This document shows, one piece after another, positions 23,601 to 31,848 of a DNA stretch of 43,331 nucleotides (positions are counted from its first letter, which is position 1; every line of letters begins with the position of its first letter). The notes under the pieces were generated by a model, which searched no databases, was not told the DNA's origin, and saw only the letters and a program-made list of their open reading frames with translations. The stretch spans positions 1 to 43,331 of the forward strand of contig DATLGO010000009.1 of NCBI GenBank assembly GCA_035540375.1, written 5' to 3'. This DNA is from Candidatus Thermoplasmatota archaeon. GTDB lineage: Archaea > Thermoplasmatota > SW-10-69-26 > JACQPN01 > JAJPHT01. A program made the translations under genes and the position numbers.

Positions 23601-26341
23601 GCGTGGGCGCGAGCGCGAGGCTGGCGTTCGGCGAGATCCGCGAGCACGCGGGCGTGTACCTCACGATCACGCTCATCGTCGCGCTCGCGATGGCCGTCTT
23701 CACCACGCAGAACGCGCTGAACGCCTACCAGGAGCACGTCAACGAGAAGACGGTGAAGCTCATGTACGGCGACGCGACCGTCACCGTCCATCCGATCGAG
23801 GCGCGGCGCCTCATGACGGGCGCGCCGCCGATGGACGACGCGGGCGCGATCGCGGAGCGCATCCGCGCGAACGGACACGAGGCCGTCCTGCGCGCGGCGG
23901 CGGACGGGACGATGTATCCGCACGCGTTCAAGGACGGCCGCTACACCGTGGACGGCGGCGCCTTCTGGGGCGTGGACGTCGCCCGCGACCCGCTCGTGAC
24001 GACGCTTCGCGAGCGCATCGTCGAGGGCGCCTACTTCGACGCGAACCGCACCTACACGCAGGCCGCGATGGGCGCGCCCATGGGCCGCGAGCACCAGAAC
24101 AAGCCGACGGTCACGGGCTATGGCGACCCGCGCGTCTCGTTCCCCCAATTCTACACGGGCCAGCAGAAGCCGTACCCGGTCATCATCGGGAAAGCGACGC
24201 AGGAGCTCTACGGGGTCGAGATCGGCGACGTCCTCCTCACGAACGTGCTCACGAGCCCCGACCAGGGCTCCTTCGCGACGCCCTTCTTCGAGGTCATCGG
24301 GGTCTACCAGATCGGACAGCCGAAGTTCGAGGAACTCATGTACTTCGCGCCGATCGAGAGCATCCAGGAGGTGCGCGCCTGGAACGCGGCGACCGCGAAC
24401 TACGTGATCGCGAAAGCCGCGCCGGGATCGACGCCCGAGGCGCTCGTCGCCGCGGCGGAGGACGCCTCGCCCGGGCGCGGCGTGCACACGGCCTCCGACC
24501 TCAAGACGCTCTGGACCGGCAACCTCGGCGCCGTCGCGACCGCGATCCTCTACACGACCGTCGCGGCGGCGCTCCTCCTCTCCGCGACCGCGGTGAAGTT
24601 CGTGATGGACTCCATCGTCGTGCGCAAGACGCGCGAGATCGGCACGCTCAAGGCCCTCGGCGCCACGGACGGCGCGGTCGCGCGGGTCTTCCTGTACCAG
24701 GCCGCGCTCGTCGGCCTCGCCGCGGGCGGCCTCGGGCTCGCGATCGCCCACCTCGTCATGGGCGAGGTCGCGAAGGCCGGCGTCACGGTCGAGAGCATGC
24801 TCGGGTCGAAGCTCGAGATCCGATTCCTTGTGACGCAGGACGCAGTCGCCCTCGCCCTTGCGCTCCCGCTCGTCGCGGCGCTCGTCGCCGCGATCGTGCC
24901 GGCCCTGCGCGTCGCGCGCCTCTCGCCCGTCGAGGCGATGCGCCGCGGCGACGTCGCCGCCGCGCCGCGCCGGTCGCGCCGCGCGAGCCGTCGCCCCACC
25001 GCGGGCCGCCTCGCGCGCGGCGACCTCGCCGATCACGCGGGGCTCTACGCGGTGATTGTCGCGGTCGTCGCGATCGCGCTTGCGGTCTACGGCCTGCAGG
25101 AGGGATTCCGCGCGAACCTCGACCAGCAGGTGCAGGTCGCGGTGCGCGACACGATCAGCGGCGACGCGATGCTGCTGGCGCAGGGCCAGTCGATCCGCGA
25201 CGCCGTCGCGGGCGCGCCCGCGATCGCCGACGCGGCGGGGCTCGCGGACGCGATCGCGAAGAAGCCCGGATGGAACGCGTCCCTGCGCACCAACATGGAG
25301 GGGCTCGTCTACTTCGGCGAGGGCGAGGAGGCCGACATCGACGCGGGCATCCTCTACGGCATCGACGTGGACCGCGACCACGACGTCCTCAGCCTCCAGG
25401 ACAAGATCGTCGCGGGCGCCTACTTCGAGCCCGGCCGCTCGTACGCGGCGGGCGTCGAGCCCGTCGCGCAGCGCACGATCCCCCTCTGGTTCCCCGCCGT
25501 CTTCGAGCCCTTCCGCGGCCCGCTCGCGCCGACGATGCCCACGTACCCGATCCTCGTCGGCGAAGCCACCGCGAAGAGCCGCAAGCTTTCGGTCGGCGAC
25601 GAGTTCGTGGGGCTCTTCAACAGCCCGACCGCGGACGACCCGCAGCGGCGCGTGAACGCGATCTTCCGCGTGCACGGCGTCTACGCGTCCGGCTTGCCGT
25701 TCAACGACCTCCTCATGTACTACATCCCGCTCGACGCCGCAAACGAGCTGCGCGGCTTCGCGCCCGGCGAGGCGTCGCTCGTCGTCGTGAAGGCGCCCGC
25801 CGGCATGGAGCGGGCCGACGTGCGCGCGACGCTCGAGCGCGACCACCCCGGCTTCGTCGTCTACACGTGGCACGACTGGGCCCTTTACTTCGTGGGCGCG
25901 GTCTTCGACGCGATGGCGCTCATGACCCTCGCCGCGATCGCGGTCACGCTCGCCCTCGCGGCGGTCGCGATCCTCTACGCGATGGACGCGACGGTGAAGC
26001 GCAAGACGCGCGAGATCGGCACGCTCAAGGCGCTCGGCGCGACCGACGCGACCATCCTCGGCCTCTTCCTCCGGCAGGCCCTCGTCGTCGGCGTCGCCGC
26101 GGGCCTCGCGGGCCTTGCGCTCCTCCACCTCGGCATCGCGTGGCTCGACGCCGCCGACGTCGCGGCGGAACTTCCGCTCGGCGTCACCGAGAAGATCCGC
26201 TTCCTCGTGACGCCCGCGACCACGCTCTTCGTCGTCGCGACGCCCGTGGCCGTCGCCGTCCTCGCGAGCGTCGTCCCCGCATGGCGCGCCGCGCGGCTCT
26301 CGCCCGTCGAGGCGCTGCGCGAGGGCGACCTCGCGCTTTGA
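23597..26341 (+). CDS. Tandem-duplicated FtsX/MacB-type ABC permease
   Basis: The 914-aa protein consists of two homologous halves. Each has an N-terminal helix (ARLAFGEIREHAGVYLTITL / ARGDLADHAGLYAVIVAVV), an exported MacB-like domain of about 230 residues, three C-terminal helices, and the cytoplasmic motif KTREIGTLKALGATD, found once per half. Each half ends in RLSPVEAM/LR. FtsX permeases usually work as dimers, so here one chain appears to supply the entire transmembrane part. With the ATPase upstream it forms an exporter or a mechanotransmission complex; the substrate is unknown. The start is GTG 23597, overlapping the ATPase stop. The stop is immediately followed by the 3' end of tRNA-Leu(CAA) on the other strand. 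Confidence 0.92.
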   Translation: MSVGASARLAFGEIREHAGVYLTITLIVALAMAVFTTQNALNAYQEHVNEKTVKLMYGDATVTVHPIEARRLMTGAPPMDDAGAIAERIRANGHEAVLRAAADGTMYPHAFKDGRYTVDGGAFWGVDVARDPLVTTLRERIVEGAYFDANRTYTQAAMGAPMGREHQNKPTVTGYGDPRVSFPQFYTGQQKPYPVIIGKATQELYGVEIGDVLLTNVLTSPDQGSFATPFFEVIGVYQIGQPKFEELMYFAPIESIQEVRAWNAATANYVIAKAAPGSTPEALVAAAEDASPGRGVHTASDLKTLWTGNLGAVATAILYTTVAAALLLSATAVKFVMDSIVVRKTREIGTLKALGATDGAVARVFLYQAALVGLAAGGLGLAIAHLVMGEVAKAGVTVESMLGSKLEIRFLVTQDAVALALALPLVAALVAAIVPALRVARLSPVEAMRRGDVAAAPRRSRRASRRPTAGRLARGDLADHAGLYAVIVAVVAIALAVYGLQEGFRANLDQQVQVAVRDTISGDAMLLAQGQSIRDAVAGAPAIADAAGLADAIAKKPGWNASLRTNMEGLVYFGEGEEADIDAGILYGIDVDRDHDVLSLQDKIVAGAYFEPGRSYAAGVEPVAQRTIPLWFPAVFEPFRGPLAPTMPTYPILVGEATAKSRKLSVGDEFVGLFNSPTADDPQRRVNAIFRVHGVYASGLPFNDLLMYYIPLDAANELRGFAPGEASLVVVKAPAGMERADVRATLERDHPGFVVYTWHDWALYFVGAVFDAMALMTLAAIAVTLALAAVAILYAMDATVKRKTREIGTLKALGATDATILGLFLRQALVVGVAAGLAGLALLHLGIAWLDAADVAAELPLGVTEKIRFLVTPATTLFVVATPVAVAVLASVVPAWRAARLSPVEALREGDLAL

Positions 26342-26426
26342 TGCCGGGAGCCGGATTTGAACCGGCGAACCCCTGCGGGAGCAGATCTTGAGTCTGCCGC
26401 CATTGGCCAGGCTCGGCCATCCCGGC
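26342..26426 (-). tRNA. tRNA-Leu(CAA)
   Basis: An 85-nt class II tRNA on minus. The acceptor GCCGGGA pairs with TCCCGGC and is followed by discriminator A (26342). The anticodon arm is GCAGA-CTCAAGA-TCTGC, giving anticodon CAA, which reads TTG. A long variable arm and T-loop GGTTCAAATCC are present, with no encoded CCA. Minus-strand CTTTAAGCG at about 26452-26460 is the likely TATA box. The gene directly abuts the permease stop codon. Confidence 0.95.
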
Positions 26427-26531
26427 TTCGGGCGTGCAGGATTCGGACGCCCGCTTAAAGGGTTTCTGAAGGGTGACGGATCGCCCGCCGCACCACAACG
26501 CTCTTGCACCGGGCGAAGGTCGCGCGGCCCG

Positions 26532-26963
26532 ATGCCCCGCGTTCCGCGCCTCGCCGTGATCGTCCTTGGCGCCCTCGTCGCGCTCGTCCTCGCGCCGCCC
26601 TTCGTCGTGGACGCCGCGCACCGCGAGGACGCGCCCGCGGGATGCGAGCCCGTCGCGACGGTCACGACCGCGCGCACCGAGCGGGCGGCCGCAAACGGCC
26701 TCGTCGTCGTCGAGGAGCGCACGACGCGGCGCGCCGTCGACTGCGAGGGCCGCGCGAGCGGGAGCCTCCTGGCCGCGCGCGAGTCGTACCGCGCGGACGC
26801 AGGGTCGCACGTCCTCGAGCTCACGTGGCGCGCGAACGGCACGAAGCAGCTCGTGGTCCTCGACGCGCGCGGCCTCGCGGGCGCCGATGCGACCGGAACG
26901 TTCGAGACCTATCCCCGCTCCGACCTCGCGGCCCGGACCCATCGCCCCCTGCTCCCGATCTGA
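26532..26963 (+). CDS. Small secreted protein of unknown function
   Basis: The 143-aa product begins MPRVPRLAVIVLGALVALVL, then APPFVVDAA: a signal peptide or N-terminal anchor. The mature part is beta-rich with two Cys (AGCEPVAT and VDCEGRA) that could form a disulfide. No family is recognised. The open frame extends back to 26388 across the tRNA gene, so I use the first ATG beyond it that opens a signal sequence. It is followed 51 bp later by the propeller lipoprotein in the same direction. Confidence 0.6.
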   Translation: MPRVPRLAVIVLGALVALVLAPPFVVDAAHREDAPAGCEPVATVTTARTERAAANGLVVVEERTTRRAVDCEGRASGSLLAARESYRADAGSHVLELTWRANGTKQLVVLDARGLAGADATGTFETYPRSDLAARTHRPLLPI

Positions 26964-27014
26964 TCAGCAAGCTGACCACAAAGGCCAAATGGACTCGAAC
27001 GGGGTGACCGGCGC

Positions 27015-28613
27015 ATGGCCGTCCGCCCCCTCGCCGTCCTGGCCGTCGCAAGCGCCCTCGCCCTCGCCGGGTGTCTCGGCGCGAGCGCCCCGCCCGCCGG
27101 CGCCCCGAGCATTGTCGAACGCGACCCCCTCCCCGCGGGTCTCACGGTGCTGAACGGGACGGGCCTCCTTCCCGCGCTTCCCGCGGGCTTCAACGGAACC
27201 CTGCCCTCGGCGCTCCAGTTCCTGCTTGGCGAGCGCGGCGGGGAGCCGAACGTCGGCGTGACCTCGAAAGGCACCGTCTTCATCACCGCGGACGACCACG
27301 TGATGCGCTCGGAGGACGGCGGCGCGACGTGGAAGTCGGTTTACGAGTTCGGAAGCGTCCACCCGCCCCAGGTGCCGGGCGTTCCCGTGAGCACGCAGGA
27401 CCCCATCGGCAACAACGATCCCTACCTGTGGGTCGACCCGATCACGGACCGCATCTTCGCGCCCCTCATGTTCCCCATCCTCACCTGCTCCGAGCACATC
27501 TGGAGCGACGACGACGGCAAGACGTGGCTCGAGAAGCCGATGGGCTGCGGCCTCCCGCTCGTCGACCACCAGCGCATGGCGACCGGCCCGCCCTCGGCGA
27601 AGGGTCCGCAGCCGATCAAGGCCGTGTACCCGAACGTCGTATACTATTGCTACTTCAAGCTCGTCTCCACGAACTGCGCCGTGAGCTACGACGGCGGCCT
27701 CACGTACCCCATCGACCAGCCGATCGCGACGCGGCAGGACGCCTGCTCCGCCCAGAACGGCACGCCCGCGGTCGCGAAGGACGGCACCGTCTACGTGCCG
27801 ATGGCGCGCTTCTGCCCGGTTCCGCAGGTCGCGGTCTCGGAGGACAACGGCCAGACGTGGGAGATCCGCAAGGCGCCCGCGACGGCCGGCACGTGGGGCG
27901 GCAACATCGACCCGGACGTGACGGTCACGCCCGACGGCACGCTCTACCTCATGTACGAGGGCGACACGACGCTCCCGACGCTCCTCCGCTCGAAGGACAA
28001 GGGCAAGACGTGGGAGGGGCCGTGGACGATGTCCCCGCCCGAGGTCAAGGGCGCGGTCTTCACCGTCATCACGAGCGGCGACGACGGCCGCCTCGCGTTC
28101 GGCTACCTCGGCACCGCGTCCGACGTGCGCGACCCGAGCGAGGCGCCCGCGGACACGCGCTGGCACGCGTACCTCGGCTGGAGCCTTGATGCGAACGCGA
28201 CGGACCCGACGTTCGTGAACCTCCGCGTGACGCCCGACGAGGACCCCGTGCAGATCGGCTGCGTGTGGCTCAAGGGCGGCGGCAACCCCTGCCGCAACCT
28301 CCTCGACTTCATCGACCTGCACGTCGGGCCCGAAGGGCGCGCGTACATGGCGATCACGGACGGATGCACGAAGGACTGCGCCGGGAACCCCTCCGCGACG
28401 AACGAGAACTCGCGCCGCCGCGACACGGCCGTGATCGTGCAGCAGGCGGGCCCCTCGCTCTTCGCCTCCGTCGGGATGCTCGCGCCGCTCCACGCGAACC
28501 TGAGCGCGAGCGCGCCGGGCCAGGTCGTGTTCGGCACGCCCGCGCACGATCCGGTCCTCGACGGGACGCCGGACGCGACCCCGCCCGCGCGCCTTCCGCG
28601 CGAACGCCGTTGA
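27015..28613 (+). CDS. Lipoprotein with Asp-box (sialidase/BNR-like) beta-propeller
   Basis: The 532-aa protein has a lipoprotein signal (MAVRPLAVLAVASALALAGC, Cys20). Five Asp-box repeats follow: SEDGGATW at 99-106, SDDDGKTW at 164-171, SYDGGLTY at 224-231, SEDNGQTW at 275-282 and SKDKGKTW at 326-333. Their spacing of 50-65 residues is that of a six-bladed propeller, as in sialidases and other BNR-repeat proteins. I do not see the full catalytic set of a sialidase (Arg triad, Tyr/Glu pair), so it may be a hydrolase or only a binding scaffold. Several Cys pairs fit an extracellular location. The ATG at 27015 gives the signal directly. A 9-bp GC hairpin lies downstream. Confidence 0.82.
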   Translation: MAVRPLAVLAVASALALAGCLGASAPPAGAPSIVERDPLPAGLTVLNGTGLLPALPAGFNGTLPSALQFLLGERGGEPNVGVTSKGTVFITADDHVMRSEDGGATWKSVYEFGSVHPPQVPGVPVSTQDPIGNNDPYLWVDPITDRIFAPLMFPILTCSEHIWSDDDGKTWLEKPMGCGLPLVDHQRMATGPPSAKGPQPIKAVYPNVVYYCYFKLVSTNCAVSYDGGLTYPIDQPIATRQDACSAQNGTPAVAKDGTVYVPMARFCPVPQVAVSEDNGQTWEIRKAPATAGTWGGNIDPDVTVTPDGTLYLMYEGDTTLPTLLRSKDKGKTWEGPWTMSPPEVKGAVFTVITSGDDGRLAFGYLGTASDVRDPSEAPADTRWHAYLGWSLDANATDPTFVNLRVTPDEDPVQIGCVWLKGGGNPCRNLLDFIDLHVGPEGRAYMAITDGCTKDCAGNPSATNENSRRRDTAVIVQQAGPSLFASVGMLAPLHANLSASAPGQVVFGTPAHDPVLDGTPDATPPARLPRERR

Positions 28614-28620
28614 TCGGGAC

Positions 28621-28642
28621 CCCCGGGGGCTTCCCCCCGGGG
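28621..28642. terminator. GC-rich hairpin between the propeller gene and the ribosomal operon
   Basis: CCCCGGGGG / CCCCCGGGG, a perfect 9-bp stem with a 4-nt loop, 8 nt after the stop at 28613. No T-run follows; it may mark the transcript end before the ribosomal promoter. Confidence 0.35.
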
Positions 28643-28670
28643 CGTCACCGGCCTCCGGGCCTGCGTTCGG

Positions 28671-28678
28671 TATAAATA
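28671..28678 (+). promoter_or_regulatory. TATA box of the ribosomal protein/RNA polymerase operon
   Basis: TATAAATA, 92 nt before the uS13 ATG, so transcription should begin near 28700 and leave a leader of about 60 nt, unlike most genes here. A Shine-Dalgarno GGAGG sits at 28750-28754, just before the ATG at 28763. Confidence 0.75.
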
Positions 28679-28762
28679 GGGCTTCGCGCATCCGAACGCT
28701 GCTCCCTGCCCTTCCGGCAAGCCCTTTGGCTCGGACCCGGAAGTCGGACGGAGGCCATTCTC

Positions 28763-29245
28763 ATGGCAGACCAGAAGGACGATTTCAAGTACATCGTGCG
28801 TATCGCCAACACCGACCTGGACGGCAACGACCAGGTCGAGGTCGGCCTTGCGGGCGTGAAGGGCATCGGCATCCGGACCGCGGCGCTCGTCGCGGAGAAG
28901 GCCGGCGTGCCGCGCTACATGAAGGTCGGCAACCTCTCGGACGAGCAGGTCAACGCCCTCGCGGGCGCCGTGGACCAGCTCGCGGAGATCGCGCCCACGT
29001 GGATGCTCAACCGCCAGAAGGAGATCGAGTCCGGCGAGGACCTCCACGTCATCGGCTCGGAGCTCGAAGGCAAGCGCCGCGACGACCTCAACCGGCTGAA
29101 GAAGATCCAGAGCTACCGCGGCATCCGCCACGGCTCGGGCCAGAAGGTCCGCGGCCAGCGCTCCCGCTCGAACGGCCGCACGGGTCTCACGATGGGCGTC
29201 ATCAAGAAGAAGGAAGGCTCCCAGCCCGCCGGAGACAAGAAGTGA
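28763..29245 (+). CDS. rps13: 30S ribosomal protein uS13
   Basis: The 160-aa product matches archaeal S13, which lies in the head of the small subunit and contacts the P-site tRNA and the B1 bridges. Visible features are FKYIVRIANTDLDGNDQVEV, the helix-hairpin-helix VGLAGVKGIGIRTAAL, and the basic C-terminal segment SYRGIRHGSGQKVRGQRSRS ending GRTGLTMGVIKKK. It is the first gene of the uS13-uS4-uS11-Rpo3 cluster, an order conserved in Archaea. It has a leader and a GGAGG ribosome-binding site. Confidence 0.96.
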   Translation: MADQKDDFKYIVRIANTDLDGNDQVEVGLAGVKGIGIRTAALVAEKAGVPRYMKVGNLSDEQVNALAGAVDQLAEIAPTWMLNRQKEIESGEDLHVIGSELEGKRRDDLNRLKKIQSYRGIRHGSGQKVRGQRSRSNGRTGLTMGVIKKKEGSQPAGDKK

Positions 29246-29256
29246 GGTGACCTGAC

Positions 29257-29952
29257 ATGGGCGACCCGAAATTCTCCCGTCCGAAGTACGAAACGCCGTC
29301 CCACCCGTGGCAGGCGCAGCGCATCAAGGAAGAGCGCGACCTCGTCAAGAAGTACGGCCTCAAGAACAAGACCGAGGTCTGGAAGGCCCGCTCGCTCCTC
29401 CGCAGCATCCGCGGCCAGGCCCGCGACCTCCAGGGCAAGCAGCGCCTGGACGACCCGCAGGTCAACCGCGAGACGCGCGGTCTCCTCTCCCGCCTCTACC
29501 GCGCGGGCATGCTCGAGGAGAACGCGACGCTCGACGACGTCCTCTCGCTCAACGTCGAGGCCGTCCTCGTGCGCCGCCTCCAGACGCAGGCCTACCTGAA
29601 GGGCCTCGCGGCGACGCCGAGCCAGGCGCGCCAGCTCATCATCCACGGCCACATCGCGATCAACGGCAGCCGCGTCACGATCCCCGGGATGATCCTTCCC
29701 CGCGCGGACGAGGGCGGCATCCAGTACACCGCGAACTCGCCGCTCACGAACGAGCAGCACCCGGTGCGCCCCAAGTTCGAGGCGCCGCCGGAGCTGCGCG
29801 ACGCCCCGGCGCCCGAAGAGCGCCGCGGTGGCGGCGGTCGCGGCGGCGGCCGCGGTCGCGGCGGCCCGGGCGGTCGCGGTCGCGGCGGCGGCTCGAAGCC
29901 CCGCGGCGGTCGCCGACCGGCCGGTGAGGGCCAGTCGCAGGGAGGTGGCTAA
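29257..29952 (+). CDS. rps4: 30S ribosomal protein uS4 with RGG-rich C-terminal tail
   Basis: The 231-aa product is archaeal S4, a primary 16S rRNA binder. It has the N-terminal [20 protein letters not shown], the helical core [20 protein letters not shown] and the S4 RNA-binding fold [20 protein letters not shown] (120-139). The core ends near residue 188, about where other archaeal S4 proteins end. The last 43 residues (189-231) are almost only Gly and Arg with RGG/RGR repeats plus a few Ser, Lys and Gln, an RGG-box tail absent from the usual family. It begins 11 nt after uS13, with GAGGTGA before the ATG, and is followed by uS11 after 2 nt. Confidence 0.96.
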   Translation: MGDPKFSRPKYETPSHPWQAQRIKEERDLVKKYGLKNKTEVWKARSLLRSIRGQARDLQGKQRLDDPQVNRETRGLLSRLYRAGMLEENATLDDVLSLNVEAVLVRRLQTQAYLKGLAATPSQARQLIIHGHIAINGSRVTIPGMILPRADEGGIQYTANSPLTNEQHPVRPKFEAPPELRDAPAPEERRGGGGRGGGRGRGGPGGRGRGGGSKPRGGRRPAGEGQSQGGG

Positions 29953-29954
29953 GC

Positions 29955-30341
29955 ATGACCAGCAAGTGGGGCATCGCCAACATCTACGCCTCGTTCAACA
30001 ACATCATCATCACGGTGACGGACCTGACCGGCGCCGAGACGATCACGAAGTGCACGGGCGGCATGGTCGTCAAGGCCGCGAAGGACGAGGGCGGCCCGTA
30101 CGCCGCCATGAAGGCCGCGGAGCGCATCGCCGAGGCCGCGAAGGAGAAGGGCATCGACTCCCTCCACGTCAAGGTCCGCGCGCCCGGCGGCCACAAGAGC
30201 AAGAGCCCGGGCCCCGGCGCCCAGGCCGCGATCCGCGCGCTCGCGCGCGCGGGCATGCGCATCGGCCGCATCGAGGACGTCACGCCCATCCCCCACGACG
30301 GAACCCGCAAGAAGGGCGGCCGGCGCGGGCGGAGGGTGTGA
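29955..30341 (+). CDS. rps11: 30S ribosomal protein uS11
   Basis: The 128-aa product matches archaeal S11, a platform protein near the mRNA exit. It has [59 protein letters not shown] and the C-terminal [15 protein letters not shown]. The length is standard. A GGAGGTGG ribosome-binding site overlaps the end of uS4 (about 29941-29948), so the two are coupled. Rpo3 begins 2 nt after its stop. Confidence 0.97.
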   Translation: MTSKWGIANIYASFNNIIITVTDLTGAETITKCTGGMVVKAAKDEGGPYAAMKAAERIAEAAKEKGIDSLHVKVRAPGGHKSKSPGPGAQAAIRALARAGMRIGRIEDVTPIPHDGTRKKGGRRGRRV

Positions 30342-30343
30342 GC

Positions 30344-31174
30344 ATGAAGATCGCCCTGCGCTCCTCCACCCCCAACCGCCTCGAGTTCGTGATCGAGGAC
30401 GTGACGACGGCCTTCGTGAACGCGCTCCGCCGGACCCTCCAAGCGGAGGTCCCGAAGCTCGCGATCGAGGACGTCACGATCTACGACAACACGAGCGCGC
30501 TCTTCGACGAGATGGTCGCGCACCGCCTCGGCCTCCTGCCGATCCCGACGGACCTCGCCGCGTTCAACGCGCGCGAGGGCTGCCCGTCGTGCGGCGGCGA
30601 GGGCTGCGCGAGCTGCACGGTCCTCTACACCCTGTCGAAGGAGGGCCCCGCGATGGTCACGAGCGGCGACCTCAACCCGACGGACCCGAAGTTCCGCATC
30701 GCGGACGAGCGGATCCCGATCGTGAAGCTGCTCGAGGGCCAGCGCGTCATGCTCGAAGCGGCCGCGGTGCTCGGCACGGGCACGCGCCACGCGAAGTGGA
30801 ACCCCGTGACGGCGTGCGGCTACCGCGAGATCGGCCGCGTGCAGATCGGGAACGCCTCGCTTCCCGACGCGGTCGCGCAGCACATCCGCGACACGGCGCC
30901 CGAAGGGAGCGTCGAGGTCGTGGACGGCAGGCTCAAGGTCGTCGACGAGGAGAAGGCGTACCGCTACCTCCGCGCCATCCAGGACGTCCACGCGCTCGAG
31001 GGCGTCAAGCTCTCGACGGAGGACAACAAGTTCGTCTTCTTCCTCGAGACGGACGGCGCCCTCACGGCGAAGGACGCGCTCCAGCGCGCGATCCACATCC
31101 TGATGGACAAGCTGAAGCAGGTCGAGAACGACGCCTCGGACCTCAAGCCGAAGGCGTCCCCCGTCCTGAACTAG
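30344..31174 (+). CDS. rpoD: DNA-directed RNA polymerase subunit Rpo3 (RpoD)
   Basis: The 276-aa product is the archaeal homologue of Rpb3 and bacterial alpha; with Rpo11 it nucleates polymerase assembly. The alpha-like dimerisation motif NRLEFVIEDVTTAFVNALRR is at 11-30. A zinc-type loop C80-P-S-C83...C88-A-S-C91 (C-x2-C-x4-C-x2-C) sits in domain 2, as in yeast Rpb3. The C-terminal dimerisation helix ALTAKDALQRAIHILMDKL is near 240-258. Domain 3 (about 165-215) has no Cys cluster, so it lacks the Fe-S cluster known from Sulfolobus RpoD. Last gene of the operon; a terminator follows at 31188. In many Archaea eL18, uL13, uS9 and rpoN come next, but they are absent here. Confidence 0.95.
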   Translation: MKIALRSSTPNRLEFVIEDVTTAFVNALRRTLQAEVPKLAIEDVTIYDNTSALFDEMVAHRLGLLPIPTDLAAFNAREGCPSCGGEGCASCTVLYTLSKEGPAMVTSGDLNPTDPKFRIADERIPIVKLLEGQRVMLEAAAVLGTGTRHAKWNPVTACGYREIGRVQIGNASLPDAVAQHIRDTAPEGSVEVVDGRLKVVDEEKAYRYLRAIQDVHALEGVKLSTEDNKFVFFLETDGALTAKDALQRAIHILMDKLKQVENDASDLKPKASPVLN

Positions 31175-31187
31175 GCCGACGTCCGCG

Positions 31188-31216
31188 CCCGCCCGCAAGG
31201 GCGGGACCCTTCTTTC
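31188..31216 (+). terminator. Terminator of the ribosomal/RNA polymerase operon
   Basis: A perfect 7-bp stem CCCGCCC / GGGCGGG with a GCAA tetraloop (31188-31205) is followed by the pyrimidine-rich tail ACCCTTCTTTC. It begins 14 nt after the rpo3 stop. A stem plus T-rich tail is the expected form of an intrinsic terminator. Confidence 0.65.
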
Positions 31217-31295
31217 TATCCGATGATCCAGCGCAAGCCTTGCGCGCGCGACGCGTTCCGCGCTCCTTAAGACGCGAGGCCGCCGTGGCCCCGCG

Positions 31296-31796
31296 TTGGT
31301 CGACGCGTCGCCGTTCGTCGCGCTGGAGCTCAGCCAATACGAGGTCTACGGCCTCTTCTTCCTCCTCGGCTCCTTCGTCGTCGCGAGCGTGAGCGACCTC
31401 AAGCACCTGAGCGCGCAGCGCGAGTTCATGGACGTGTGGATCGCGGTCGCGGTCATCCTGTTCATCCTCGACCTCGCGAACGCGAACTGGCGCCCCGACG
31501 CGCCGTTCCTCGTGAAATGGGGCCTCGTGATCCTGCTCTCGCTCCTCAGCTGGCAGCGCGTCGGCCTCGTGTTCCGCCTCGCGCCCGCGGACGTCGCCGC
31601 GTGCGCGGCGGCGGCCGCGCTCCTCTCGCCGCTCCTCATCCTCCTCTTCTTCATGGTGATGAAGGTCCTGAGCTGGCCTTTGGGCCCGCTCCTCGCGCGC
31701 GGCCGCAACGTCTACCCTTTCATGCCGGTCGTGACGCTCGGCGTCGTCGCCGTCCTGGGCTTTGCGGTCGCCACCGATCCGGGATTGATGGTTTAG
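31296..31796 (+). CDS. Prepilin peptidase-like (A24) membrane protein, degenerate motifs
   Basis: The 166-aa membrane protein has about five helices. Two Asp residues sit where A24 peptidases (archaeal FlaK/PibD type) have theirs: Asp34 in VASVSDLKHLSAQREFMDVW and Asp99 in RLAPADVAACAA. The second site normally reads GxGD or GGAD; here it is Ala-Pro-Ala-Asp and the usual Lys after it is missing. It therefore may be an active peptidase with an unusual loop or a non-catalytic relative. The start is TTG 31296, the only start that fits CTTAAGA (31265-31271) as a TATA box. No pilin or archaellin gene is nearby. Confidence 0.55.
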   Translation: MVDASPFVALELSQYEVYGLFFLLGSFVVASVSDLKHLSAQREFMDVWIAVAVILFILDLANANWRPDAPFLVKWGLVILLSLLSWQRVGLVFRLAPADVAACAAAAALLSPLLILLFFMVMKVLSWPLGPLLARGRNVYPFMPVVTLGVVAVLGFAVATDPGLMV

Positions 31797-31848
31797 ACGA
31801 TCGGGGTTCGGGGCCTTCAGCGGTGCACTCCGTGGCGCGCGTTTCACA

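Noticed and set aside
26961-26966. A fourth TGATCA junction at the end of the 26532 gene
   Set aside because: The minus-strand frame ending there is a shadow of the propeller lipoprotein gene, so it is not a convergent gene pair.
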